Shown one piece after another: positions 39,475 to 51,984 of a stretch of 64,000 bases of DNA. The stretch comes from Desarmillaria ectypa (Eukaryota > Basidiomycota > Agaricomycetes > Agaricales > Physalacriaceae): contig JAUDYN010000001.1 in the NCBI GenBank assembly GCA_030407005.1, forward strand, positions 2,480,001 through 2,544,000. The letters run 5' to 3'. Under the pieces are notes generated by a model that worked only from the letters and a program-made list of their open reading frames with translations, made no database searches and was not told where the DNA came from. Made by a program: the position numbers and the translations under genes. How positions within the stretch are numbered: position 1 is the stretch's first letter; each line of letters starts with the position of its first letter.

Positions 39475-42400
39475 TTATGCGTCGCTATCAGTGTCCTCCG
39501 GCTTCGGTCCACCATGCGTCAGCCAATGCAATTTTCGAAGTCTCCTTCTCTCTTCCTGAGCTTTAACCTGGTTACGAGTCAATTTCTTCTTCTTCTTGAC
39601 TGCCGTCGCTTTCCCGCTACCCGCATCCTCAGCGCCGCTCCCGGCAGGGGTTCCAGCAGCAGAAGCAGCCGGAGTTTGATGTCTGGACCTGACCGGCGTG
39701 CTAGTTCCACTTCCTTTCTTATCGAGGAAAGCATCCTCAACAATAGCAGCTTTTCCCTGCTGAGTCATACGACCGGCATCGACGTTCCATATCTCTGGGC
39801 CTGTCAGAAGCGAGTCAGCGTGTTTCGATGATATCTACCGCACGAAATGAACTGACAAAGGGCGGAGACGAACTCGTGGTTATGAGAAATGATAACCTGT
39901 AATAGCTCAGGTTACGATACAGCAACAGAAACGCCGCACTTACTACAGCACCCGCCCAATCTCTAATCGCTACAGCCAACCCACCTAGCGCTTCACGATC
40001 CAAGAAATTACTCGGTTCGTCCAAGATACATATCTGATGTATAGCATATCAAAAGGTTGTACCAAACAGCAAGAATCTGCACATACTTGTGGGTTATTCC
40101 AGAGGCATGCTGCGATGACTAATTTAATCTTTTGCCCTGATCATCGGTAAGCAATTCGCAGCATGTTGCTACTAGAGATCAAACGCCTTACCTCCAGATA
40201 GCCCAGAGATCTCATTGTATTGCGCAATGTCCCCATCCAAACCGATATCTTCCAGGTGCTTTCGGACCAGATGCGCGGCGGTATCACGAGTACCAGCACC
40301 TTCTCGTGAAGACTCTAGGTCGTCGAATTGTTGAATAAGTTTAGTAAAGCCTTTGTTGATCAAGTCGTCACGCGGAACCCAGGTATTAAATCTGTGATCC
40401 AAACCACGCCACTTAATTTCATACTGGAAAGACTTCTTCAGCTTTTGTCGACCCATGAGAAGCTATGGATGAAGAATTGAGAATCACGCCACTCAGATAC
40501 AATACGTGAACAACCAACCTCTAGTTTGCGTTTAGACCCATCCTTTCCTACCCACTCTGTGTCAAGGACTTGTTTTTCTTCATCAGTCAGGACACGAGTG
40601 GTTTTCTCCAATAGTTCACCTGAAACACATCAGGTCATGAAAGAAAAGTAAAGAATCGGCCATACGGTCATGCCCATCTTGGAAACGCCATTGAATGTAA
40701 CCGATCGGAGTTTTTTCCAGGTGACGTTCTGCATTGTGGTTAGAAAACCCCAATACCACAGCCACGATCACGATCACCTATGTGGTGGGTTGCATGCTGT
40801 GATACATAACCAACCCGAAGAGCTGGGTGTTTGTACACAGTTCCCTCTTGAGGTACAGTCTCGCCCTGGATCAGCGATCAGACCTCATGAAATTTAGATT
40901 CGAGTAAACAGACCAGACCGTTAAGAGTTTGATCAACGTCGACTTCCCAGCACCGTTGGGACCCACGATACCAACACGACTATATGACAGTAAGGCAGAG
41001 TGAACAGCAGCAAGAAAAACACTGACCTTGATAAGGAGAGCGCACAGCTTACGTTGTAGAGACTAGGAGAGCTACGTCCAGGATATGTAAATGTGCAGTT
41101 GACCATCTTCAATATAGCTCGAGTATTGCTCCGCACACCCATTAAAGAACCAGGTGGTGGGAAGGAAAACTTGACAGAGGTGGCTGCTAGGGTGTAATAA
41201 GACTTAGCTTCGGGATGTCGTTCGACAAATGTAGAGAGATTTCCAGGGTAGTAAACAAGCTAAGAGTGTAGTAAGTACAAATCATAAGTACCACCAAGTG
41301 CAGGCGCACCTTCTTGCTTTCATAGTGTATGATATCTGTTGTTACGTTATCTAGAAAACTGTACATGTCTTCTCAAAAGATGTCGATGGTCTAGAAACCG
41401 ATAGTACATACCCAGAGTCGTGACTGACAATTAGACAAGTGACCTTGTCGTGTGCTATAAGGTATTTCTCCAGCCATAGAACAGATGCACGATCCAACTA
41501 CGGTTAAAAAAGTAAATCAAGGAGACACGCAAAACGACAGGCACCAACGTGATTAGTAGGCTGGGGAAGAGGACGTCAGGACATTTGAGAAGGTTTGATA
41601 GCTGAAGCAGTCACCTCATCCAACAGTAATAAGTCCGCATTATATAACATCGCCCTTGCAAGTTCGAGCTTCATTTTCCACCCTCCTGAAAGTCCGCCCA
41701 CAGTGTCAGATTGCTTAGCATCATCAAACCCTACTTCCAATAGCTGATCCCGTATTTTGGAACGAGGAACATCTGCCAATGCTTTATCTTCAAATATAAT
41801 GTCAGAATCAACTCCATATAAGCAGAAAAGAAGGCCAAACCTGCCGCAATGAAATCGAGCACAGACAACGAGCCATCTTCTCCTTGTAGGGAATGTTCTA
41901 CCATGACACAACGGAGTTGGTCCTGGGGAGGGAAGTTCTCAACTTTACCGTCCCGAAGCTGCCACATGAGGGTTGATTTCCCAGACCCGTTTGTCCCGAG
42001 AATACCATAACGTCTTCCCCTGACAAGACGGAGGGTAGTATGAGAAAGCAATAGCAAAGCACCGTACGCGAGAGAGAAAAGGGTGTCACATAGGACTTCG
42101 TCCTTCTCGTCTCCAGTCTGAACAACATATTTGGACTGGTGTATGGTGAATGAGTTAACAATGATTGGCCATTTTATGAACTAACCTTTTCTAAGGCGTA
42201 GAAATGTTCCGACACAGCATTGGCGAAGGCAGAGGCTTTCTCTCCATTCAGCCACGGAGTCATGTACATACCGATGCAACGATTCCAAGCTTCCTTGTCC
42301 TTGATTCGACGATCGTAAACCAAGTCAGCCACCAACGATGCAACGAAGGCCAGAGAGTGGCCCAAAAGCGTCGAATTGGGGGCAAAAGGTCCGTTAAGAG

Positions 42401-43682
42401 TAGACGACGGGCTTCGAAGTTCCTCGGGTAGAAGGTTAAGTAGGGCTGCGAGAGCCGTAGCTGTCTCTCCTTCCATATCCCGATGATGAGAAGGAGGTCC
42501 TTCGGCGGAAGCTCCGGACTTAAGCAGCGTTTGGAGTGCAGCTTCGCCAAAGGCGCGAACCTGACATGGATGAGTTCTAACATGAACGGGCTCCACTGAA
42601 TTAAACGCACCTCAGGAAATGCTGCTCCTTTTGCGATTTTCTGAGTTCCCTCCACGAGGGGACTAAGATACAGCGCAGCAACTTGTGGGTCTCGAACGAG
42701 TTTCACCAAATTTTCAATAACGACAACGGTACGTCGTTGAACCTCCATACTTCGGTCGTTCAGGGCACGGATCAAGAGAGGGACCAAAACAGCCAGAGCT
42801 GGCGCCGTTACTTCGGCAACAAACGTGGTTGACGATAGAGCTTTGATGCATGCTGGGACCGAATCGGGCGTTGACATACACTTTACAAGGACGGGGATGT
42901 GGGGAGCAAGATCTGGATTGGCCAGAGTTGTGCACAAAGCTGTGGCACATTTAATTGCAGCGGTAGACACCTATAAGATCATCATTATCAAAACGAAGGG
43001 TAGCCTTCGAAACCAACATACCTCCTGCTTTGTGTCATGCATGGCATTTTCGACCTTTGGTAATACGGTTCCCAACTGAGCAGCCACAGCATCCCGCGCC
43101 GAAGCGACGAATGATCGCAGTGCATCTAGGGCTCCAACCTTTGTCCTCCATTTGCCATTTTCTAAGATGACGGTCAATATGCCGTACAACTTTGGTACAG
43201 CTTCCGGTGGAAATAGCTTTAAGAGAGTCTTAACAGCAGAGGCAGCAGCGGATCGAACAACGTCGCCCTTGTCCATGTACAGATCGAATATGATCGGAAG
43301 AGATGGAATAAGGAGAGGTGTGACTCCTGCACCAAGAACAGTCGCTAAAGATTGGAAGGCAATTGCTGCAGATTCTCGCTCATAGCCCGATTTTTTGTTG
43401 GTCGCGAAACCATTTAGAGTTTGTAGGACGTGGTGGTCTCTGATGATAAAGATCAAGAAGGATAAGGGTAACTTCAGCGAGGATGTTATAAATGCTTACT
43501 CTAGAGACTGCAGACCATGCTTTGCGACCTCCCGAGCTATTCTATCAGCAGCACCCTTGGCATCTAGACGATATTGAGGAAGAATTAGAGTACAACGGCT
43601 AGCACGACAAACCTGGTGCAGTGGGTGCAGAGCGGAGGTTGTCTATAAGAGGAGTAAATGGATTCCCGAGAGGTGCTGGCAT
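39475..43682 (-). CDS. Translation elongation factor 3 (ABC-F type ATPase)
   Basis: EF3 is the fungal ribosomal ATPase that helps release E-site tRNA during elongation. The start at 43682 gives MPAPLGNPFTPLIDNLRSAP; an in-frame ATG at 43697 adds MSPVA. N-terminal HEAT repeats cover about 43570-42600 (IAFQSLATVLGAGVTPLLIP, VRSAAASAVKTLLKLFPPEA). A four-helix segment follows, then ABC domain 1: GILGTNGSGKSTLMWQL (Walker A), GGLSGGWKMKLELARAMLY (signature), LLLLDE. ABC domain 2 has the second Walker A just before the intron near 40960 (IVGPNGAGKSTLI). Its chromodomain-like insert reads SFQYEIKWRGLDHRFNTWVP, the signature ISGLSGG, and Walker B ICILDEPSNFLDREALGG. The Lys-rich tail ends PKPEDTDSDA. 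The chromodomain insert in ABC2 identifies EF3. Confidence 0.95.
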
Positions 43683-44052
43683 CGCTACAGGAGACATGGG
43701 GTAATTGGCGTGGTAGAGCGAGTATGCGTCGTGAAAATTACAGAGAGATCGTTGACAGAATACAATATGATGGGGGTATTAGAAGAGTGGTCGTACAAGT
43801 CTAGGAATCCGTCGATTTTATGGGTCGGGCTAACGAGTGCGCCTCGACAGTGCGGGCTCAAGTGAAGAGAAACAAATTTTGATGCCTCAATAATTTTTTG
43901 GACACGTGCACCGGTGGGAATCAAGTTGCCGGCCGCGTAAATCCGTATCGACTTAAAAGCACGCTTCAAGAAAGCCATCACTAAATACAAAAAAACTGGC
44001 ACTAAGGAAAGCAGTACGTATGAGCTAACTTGTCCATGTTCTACAGAGTGGC
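43683..44052. promoter_or_regulatory. EF3 promoter/leader region and 3' flank of acyltransferase gene
   Basis: About 370 bases between the EF3 start (minus) and the GPAT stop (minus). A minus-strand open stretch here (43685-44002) has no recognisable product and is probably leader DNA. Confidence 0.4.
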
Positions 44053-46157
44053 CTATATTCCTTCGTCTGGATAATCCACCTTATCGTAAAGTCGTAAAGT
44101 CTCGTTCCAGTCCCTCTTTCTTCTTCTCCTGATAGAAAAGTACCGCCTCCCGCTATCCCAAGAGCTTCCAACGCTCCCTTTTTCCTTGCCGCCTGCTTTA
44201 GCAAAATATTCCTCGGGGTCTGGCGGCAATTCAAGAGAAATTGCTAGTGTCGTGACCCTTCTGTGCAATTGCGTCCTAATCTCCTTCATCGCCAACAAAG
44301 TGGGCTTTCCTACCAAAAGCAAACGAAAAAGAGCAGCGAAAGCACGAAATGATGATATGGAATCCTCTAGCCATCGTAACGACATCCACATCAAGCCTGG
44401 GACCACGAAGAACGAAAAAATCGCTATAGGAAGCGTCATTAAGACGACGGACAGCCAAACCACAAGCCCGGAAATTAATCCATACACTAGCTTGTACTGT
44501 GCAATCTCGTCCCAAGTATCGAAGATAGGGCCGGTTTTTTTGAACTCGTGGACGGCGTAAAATGTGGTTAAGAAGATTGGAGTCCACAAGAGCAAGCCAG
44601 GAAATGACAATGAAAGAAGTAACAAGGCCCAGGGAAATCGTATTGTCATACGATACAAGATGATATGTCGGGGAAGCGGTCGTTTAATACGATCATCCTT
44701 GATGCCCCAATGGGACAGTCTGTCCTGATACGACTAGAACGTAGAAGGCTGGCTGTTACAACGCTGACCGTCAGAGTGCAGGGCCGTCTCACCTTCAAGT
44801 CATTTAGAAGCTGCAAAAGCTCTTCATTGTCTTGTTCCTGATCTGCAATGCCTTCGGTCGCTTCGGTCGCTGCAGACTTGAACGCTTCCAGAAAAGTCCG
44901 CGCTACACGGACATGATCACCGAGGCTCATGTGAGTACCAAGGGGCGCGTAAATTCGGGCAGCAAGTTTGCTTGTCCTGATAAGGTTCCAAGATGGTGAG
45001 TCGAAAGTTCCAGAGCTGATTTGGCGATGCATGTTTGAGGTCATGGAACGAATATGAGTGTAGTCAGCGGGTTCCAAAAGCTCAGGATTGTCCTGTTGGG
45101 ATATCAGACCACCTCTGTGGTGAGAATGGAACGCCGAGCTAACCTTAGGACTGAACTTCATTGGAGGATGGAACGTTACCAGAACATCGGAACGGAAATG
45201 TTGGCGGTGCCTGTAGGTAATCAGGAAGGAAAATCTAGATCGTCAAGTTTGTAGACCAACATGTACGTGATAGAGCAGTTCAACACATAGACTTCAAAAT
45301 CAGGCTGGTCACGGTGCTTGGTGAGCACAGCTGATACTAAGCGCGCAACTGGGAATAAAATATGTCAATCATATGTGTCATACGTAACTGGTTGAATTGT
45401 TTCGTACCTCCAGTCTTGAGTGGGGCAATGCTTGGATGATATCTGTGCTCTCAGTTTAACAGCGCCATTGTCTGAAAACAACGATCTCACCTACTCATAC
45501 CCTCAGGAAACAAGCAAACTGCATCGCCAGCTTCTAATGCCTATAACGTATGGTTATCTCTGATGTTTGAGAGAAAGAAAAGTGCGATGCACCTCTACCA
45601 GTTTCATCATGACTTGAGTATTGTCCGCGTCGCCTTCAGGAAAATCCCTTCGCCTTTTGATGGGAACTGTACCGGCAGCTTCGATGAGCCAGCTAGTGAA
45701 TGTGCGATGGCCAAATTGGGTGGACTTTGCCGTGAGCCTCAGCATATTGCGTACCTGTGAACAGACATTAACGACAAGAAGTACCGCTACTATAGTAAAG
45801 CTTCGTACGCTTGGATGGATAGATGTCACAAGTAGCCTAAACGAATTAAAAGACTGTTCGGCTCCAAAGTTATTTGAAAGCTTACAATGCATCAGTAAGC
45901 GAGTTGCTGTGATTAGCACAGACAACACTAAACCAGGTCAATCAATGGTCCATGCTGGTGATCTCATTTCTCGCCTTACCATGGCTTTCCAGTTCTAGGA
46001 ATGTAGTTCGTATTCTCGACGACGATAGTCCCGTAAAATATTTTGAGTACGAATTGGAAAAGGAGCCTGAAGCATGATGAGTACCTGGCCTTGAATCTGC
46101 CAGCATACGGTACCTGATCAGTGTGTATGCCCAAGGAGTGACTGGTTCATCACGCAT
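44053..46157 (-). CDS. Glycerol-3-phosphate/DHAP acyltransferase (Sct1/Gpt2 type)
   Basis: This ER membrane enzyme makes lysophosphatidate, the first step of phospholipid and triglyceride synthesis. The ATG at 46157 gives MRDEPVTPWAYTLIRY. After an intron comes LLFQFVLKIFYGTIVVENTN, then YIPRTGKPCVVCANHSNSLT. The acyltransferase motif NHSNSLTD (NHx4D) and the later LFPEGMSRYHP (FPEG, glycerol-3-phosphate binding) are both present, with HRTFTSWLIEAAGTVPIKRR between them. The C-terminal half has strong membrane segments (FPWALLLLSLSFPGLLLWTP and YGLISGLVVWLSVVLMTLPI). It ends KVDYPDEGI. The layout fits fungal Sct1/Gpt2. The C-terminal Ser-rich regulatory tail typical of the yeast proteins seems short here. 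Confidence 0.9.
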
Positions 46158-46520
46158 AGTTGATCGCAGGTGCTGGCTAATCGGAATGGAAATTCAAGCC
46201 AACGAATAGCAGTCGATGACGTGGATTATTCATCATTGTGGGTCCGCATTGGTGCAGTCTAAATATCGGCCGAAAAGTCCGAATCAAGAATAAGGGGCTA
46301 TAATGGCCTTGAAAACAACATCCTTCATAGATTAAGATAAACAGCATGTGTATTACAGTAATGAGAATACTAAAAGGCAAGGATCAACACATCGTTTATT
46401 TATTCTCAACTATTCTCGAGTGGACGGGGATCCCGGACCGGTGAGACGTCACATCTGGTGTGACATTTTTTTGCTCCTGGGGCACCATTCCTCAGGTTGC
46501 AACTCAACTCTTCCTCCAAG
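46158..46520. promoter_or_regulatory. Shared divergent promoter, acyltransferase and RRP12 genes
   Basis: The 363 bases separate the two start codons (46157 minus, 46521 plus). No TATA is evident. Confidence 0.45.
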
Positions 46521-49500
46521 ATGCAACGGGCACTTGAGAAGATACGACCACACACAGTATCATCACTTTCCCACCAGAAGATACCTGCTACTCTCTTACT
46601 TGCTCTGGAATCCACCATCGAGGAGCAGAAGACAGAACGGACACCAACAGCGTATTTCGCCCTCCTTTTGACGACGCTGGATGGGAACATTCAAAAACAA
46701 AATGTAGAAATGGGCGACGGGGATATTCTTCCAGCTTTGTTATATCTATTGGCGACGATCGCCCCATTTGTGTCACAACCAGTGCTTCGATCCAACCTAC
46801 CGACTGTTTTATCCTTAACTGCACCATTGTTCCCCTCCCTTCTCACCCATGCACCACCTCTTCGATCTCAACTGTCGCTATATCATGCAATATTTATGGC
46901 CCTTGATCGCTCTCAGCTCGAGCTAAGGGATGTTCGTCAAGCATTTGCATCTATATTACAGCTTTGTCTTGACCCTCGCCCTAAAGTCCGTAAAAGGGCG
47001 TCTGACCTTGTAAAGGATGTCCTCGCATCACCTCCTGCACCCTTATTGCAGCATCCCTATGCAGATCGTGTTGCAGAATGGGTTACGGCAGCCCTAGTCG
47101 AAGTCAATCAAGGTCCTCTCTCTCGGTCCAAGCAAGGGAAATCTAGCCCAGGCGCAGAGCAAGCAATACATCTCTTGGCCTTTCTACGTCCGATTCTCTC
47201 ATATCTTTCACCACCCGTAAGTAAGACAAATTTTAACTTCGAGCAATCTCACTTAGATACTTTCCAGTCTTTGCCACTGATACCCACCTTAATCCTGTCC
47301 CTACCCCGGCTCGGAAACACATTTCTTTCTCAAGCCGCGTATTCAACATTGTCAGACCTTTGTTCCTTGAATACGGAAGATGATTATTCACATACGACCA
47401 CTTCAATCCCTGATATCCTCAAGGCAATCCTTTCTTTCCCGCCCTCACGTTCAGATGCATCACTGTCTTCTACTTGGATCCATCTCGTTGGAGAAGCGAT
47501 GCTAGTGTATCGACGAACAAACCAAAGCCAATGTTCTGTCGAAGTCGGAAAGGCGTGGAAGACAGTATGGTTGTTTTTAGAATCGTCAGATTCTGCAATA
47601 AGAAAAGAAGCTTCGCATACACTCGGAGTCCTCTCACGATGCTTCAGCCTATCCATGATACATACGGCAGTCTCGGACAGCGAAAAGGCCGTCGTTGCCA
47701 AGGCCATCTCTCAGATTTCCAAGGCACTCGAGTCTTTGACGTATAATCGCGCGGTTCCGGACTTATTAGCTCTCACTTCATCCTTGATCGAAAATTTGTA
47801 TTCTATTGAAGGTAGCATGCCGGCATTGGTGCAGGAACTGTGCGATCCTCTCATTAGACAGATTGGCCAACTCAGGACGCAGAAAGGGTTCGAATACCGA
47901 GAGTCTGCTGATTCGACGTTGGGCACTGCGATACGAGTTTTGGGACCACAAGTGCTGTTGAGCATCCTCCCTTTGAACCTAGAACCCAAAGATAGGTTGG
48001 TTGACCTTGTTGATGTTAGTTCGGAAAGTATTCTCATGTTCTGTGTTTCTAGGGACGCAGGTCATGAGCCGCGGGCTTATCTGTTACCTTTATTGGCACA
48101 GCCTCATCCATCGCCACTCTCTCACTTCGTGGACTATTTCGTTCCCTTCAGCGAGCGGATTTTCGATTTAGAGCAGAAGGCCGAAACAGAGGGACGGCAG
48201 TCTGAGAGTAAAGTCTGGCATGTACTTGTGGCGCAGACATGGGCAGGATTTGCGGGGTACTGCCACGGTACACCAGACTTGGAACAGGTAATTTCCCGGA
48301 CTGCTGTTGGAGTTATTACTGACATCCCAAAAATATAGTCGCTAACACAGGCCTTCTCACAACTTCTCTCTCAGCTCCTGTATAGTCAACTGGAACTCAG
48401 ACCCGCTGTCCTGAAAGGACTGAGAACTATGGTAGATTCGAATCGTGCTATTGCAGCATCGACTGAAGGTGCAGTGAACCCAAATCGCATCACTGCCGAG
48501 TTGGCTAGCCATAACATCGAATTCCTGCGAACACAAGCGGAGAGTTGGCTTGCCGTCTTCTTCAATGTATTTGGCAGTGTAGGTAGAGATAGTCGCAACT
48601 CTGTTGGGGACGTCATTGCCTCTTGGGTTTCCATTGCTGGAGAATCGGTATGTCATCTTCCTCAATCTCACGCCTCTCCTAATCTCAAAGCCACTAGAAC
48701 ATAGCTAAAGCCTACGCCAAAGTCCTTGAAATGTTCAAGACGAACTTGCACCAGCCACCCCATGGCTCCAGTGATGACAACATGGTCATAATTACTCAAG
48801 ATCTCCTAATTATGCTTTTGTCCCACCTTTCTGCAACCGATGCCAATGCTCTGCTCACGCTTTGTTTGTCCGAAGAAGTTTTGTGTTCGAAAGACAACGG
48901 AGTGCAAAAACGAGGCTACAAAACTCTATGTAGACTTGTTGAATGTGGCAACGTCTCGATAGACACCGAATCCGTGATTCGTCAATTAGGAGAGTACACC
49001 GATGGTCTCGTTCCTGCTGCGAAGAAGGTGTGCCATGTCAGATCTTGGTCATTCTAGCAATAGCTGACGATCAACAGGACCGATTCGCTCTTTTAGCTTC
49101 CTTAGTACCTTCAATCCCGTCCTCCGCTATGCATCTCATTCCATCCTTAATACCCGAAGCTGTGCTCGGGACAAAAGAACCTTCTGATAAAGCCAGAAAC
49201 GCTGCATTCGATCTTATCATCGCTATGGGTAGAAAGATGAGTGAAGGTGGTGTGGTCAAACGCAACATGATTGATGGCATGGACGAGGATTCACAGGAAG
49301 ATGGTATGTTTTCTGCGGTCTGTTTCACGCAGAGCATCTAACGTATGATTATTAGCCACTGCGAATATCGAAGAGTTCATGATGATGATATCGGGCGGGC
49401 TCGCGGGCGCAACACCCCACATGATCAGTGCAACTGTAACTGCATTATCGCGTCTCGTGTTCGAGTTCAAAGGTGTGTGCGTTTATACGTTGCTCTTCCC

Positions 49501-50709
49501 CTCTAATCAAAACCTTAGATGAAATTTCGACACAAATGCACACCGAAATATTCACCACTCTCCTCGTGTTCCTCACTTCTGCAAATCGAGAGATTGTCAA
49601 ATCAATTCTTGGCTTCGTCAAACTCGCTATTCACTCACTTCCTGTTGAAATCATCCGGCCACATCTGAACGTTCTCGTTCCCGGTCTGCTTGGTTGGTCG
49701 CATGATCACAAAAACCATTTCAAGGCCAAAGTCCGCCATATATTTGAACGAATACTGAGAAGATTCACTTGGGAGGAAGTGCACTCATGTGCTGGCGAAG
49801 ACGAAGCTGCAAAAGTTATAATCAATATCAAGAAGCGGAAGGAGCGCGCCAAACGCAAGAAAGCCAATAAAGAGGAAAGTGACAATGACGTATGTAAATT
49901 CATCATTCAACGTTGTTTATGTTTGCTGATATCCTCGCCAGGTTCCCGTTAAAGCCACGACCGGTGATGCTTTCGAAGACGTCTTATACGGCAGTGAAAG
50001 CGAGCTCGAGGATAGTGATGATGAGCAAGAACCGACGAAGCCAACTAACCCTCGGAACCAACGGAAATTCGAAGGATCCCGCTTGCGGATGGACAACGAC
50101 GAGCCCATGGATCTACTCCAAGGGACGGCGTCTCGTGTCACTAGTCAGTGTTCTTGCGTCTGCATGCACTACTATGCTGACCTTTTCCAACAGATGTACA
50201 ATCAAGTCGCCGTCGAAAACCTGGACAAGAAGCCTCGCAGTTCAAGACGGATGATGACACTGGAAAAATGATCATTGATGACTCGGACAACGATGAGGCA
50301 GGCGATGCAAAGACAGATGTTGCTGGTGAAGCCTATCGCGAGAGTATTACGTCTGTAGATGGTTTCAAGCGAGGAGCCAACGGTCGGGTCAAGTTCAACA
50401 AGGACACCAAAAAACGGAGACGAGAAGATAGTGCCGTCGATGAGGACGTCGAGATGGGCGATGGCGACATCTCTTACAAAGTTCAGACATCCAAACGGAA
50501 GAGCGATGTGAAACTCGGCCATGAATTCAAAGCGAAGGTATAACGTTTCTACTCTGCAAGCTTTGCGTTACTGATTTGAATTATAGAGAGCGGGCGGGGA
50601 CACAAAAAAGGGTACTCTGGATCCACATGCATATTTAACTCTTTCCCAGGCATCAAAACGAGGAGGGCGAAAGGGCCAGCCGCGGATGGGTATAGCAGGA
50701 AAACGATGA
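46521..50709 (+). CDS. RRP12: Ribosomal RNA-processing protein 12
   Basis: RRP12 is a HEAT-repeat factor for maturation and nuclear export of pre-ribosomal subunits, mainly 40S. The chosen ATG at 46521 gives MQRALEKIRPHTVSSLSHQK; a frame-consistent TTG lies 24 bases upstream. The first exon is about 1.8 kb. It includes HAIFMALDRSQLELRDVRQA, DPRPKVRKRASDLVKDVLAS and FLRPILSYLSPPVSKTNFNF (NUC173 region). Later exons keep HEAT-like helices (LPVEIIRPHLNVLVPGLLGW). A C-terminal acidic/basic low-complexity region follows (KKRKERAKRKKANKEESDND, YGSESELEDSDDE). The end reads KRGGRKGQPRMGIAGKR, rich in basic residues as in other RRP12 proteins. Length of about 1,200-1,250 residues fits the family. Confidence 0.9.
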
Positions 50710-50837
50710 TTTTGGAAGATACGGTATTCTTCCCGGCATCCAGCGATACAATATACTGTACATATTTGACCCGTGTAAGATGGTTGGAGGGTTCAACGGT
50801 ATAATTTATGCTCTCGAGTACGAGAAATACTTGAACT

Positions 50838-51803
50838 TCATCCATACAATGTCTGATCATGCGGCGTCCCAAACAGGCCTTGATTCCAGCTACTGGGTTG
50901 CTTCCATTCCCCAATATTAGACTCTATCTCAGTCACTTTTGCAGTTACGATGGCCAGCATATGCGCATCCGCTCTATTGTCACCTTCCAAGACAAACTGA
51001 AGTAACGCCACTGTTGGAATCGTCCATTCGCGAGGTAAAGATGCTAGAATCCGACGCGTCAAGCCACCTCCAGGAATGAATGGAATATCTGGCTCGTCAT
51101 TCTCGTTCTGTGGCCGTTGTGGGACAGGAGATGAGTATTTTGGTATCATTAGATCGCGAAATGGGAAAGAAGGGGTGTTTGGGAGTTGGATATAGTAGAT
51201 CGGTGTCCTATTCAATGTTAGCGTCCAGAAAGTCTGCACATCTGGTCTGCACATACATCATCTGCGCATCAGTCCTGTTCGAAAGGTCAACACCGGAGAG
51301 AAGAATGACAGACGAGACCCCGGATTCTTTGAAGAAATTAAGCAAAGCGTCGACGAACTCTTGTTTTCGTGACTAGGCTCAATGAGTTCTGATTCTTAAC
51401 TCCAGAAAGAAGAGAGGGTGCTGACTTTGAGTGTCGGAGACCGTTGCTGGAGGACAAGCAGATCTACACCATCCCTGCCGTATACTTGAAAGTTCAGCTA
51501 TGTGACTCTGATGCCTTGGATAGCACAGGTGGATGGACTTACATTCAAATGGTGTGCTTATACCCACATCACCGTCATCCCTTCCACCTACTGCGGGGAT
51601 GAAGAAAGAAGGATCAAATGTCCCCAATGAATGGAGAGTGAGTGAAGCGATGAGAAGGTCGGCAGCGAGCTGAGAGACGTTGGCAGTGGATACGATAGGC
51701 TGAGCATACTTGTGAGAAGATCTGGCAGGGTAAGAAAGAGAGTACAGACAACGATGAGAGTCTTGTTGAGCTTTGCGTTTGCTGTGGGATTGTAGAAAGG
51801 CAT
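50838..51803 (-). CDS. PAC2: Proteasome assembly chaperone 2
   Basis: PAC2 pairs with PAC1 to guide 20S proteasome alpha-ring assembly. The ATG at 51803 gives MPFYNPTANAKLNKTLIV. After an intron comes STANVSQLAADLLIASLTLH, then GTFDPSFFIPAVGGRDDGDV and GISTPFE. Next is SRKQEFVDALLNFFKESGVS, then SVILLSGVDLSNRTDAQMM. The C-terminal part has DIPFIPGGGLTRRILASLPR and IPTVALLQFVLEGDNRADAH. It ends SSWNQGLFGTPHDQTLYG. The pattern PFIPG-GGLTR is typical of this family. About 290 residues. Convergent with RRP12: the stop codons are 128 bases apart. Confidence 0.9.
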
Positions 51804-51984
51804 GACCGGTCAATGGAGAAGGCAGAACACGACGCGTGTCGATCGATCGCTGCATCCTGAATTAGTACTATCTGTTACTTTTCTACGTTACAAGGCACTC
51901 GCCATCACTGATACGTTCTCACGCGGCAAATGATAAGTATGGAGATGGTGGGAGACTGAGTAGTTATTTTCCCGCCATTTTGAA

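Noticed and set aside
43685..44002. 105-codon minus-strand open frame upstream of EF3
   Set aside because: No recognised product; position fits EF3 leader and promoter DNA.
46497..46520. Upstream start for RRP12
   Set aside because: The codon at 46497 is TTG; the ATG at 46521 begins the sequence that matches the family N-terminus.
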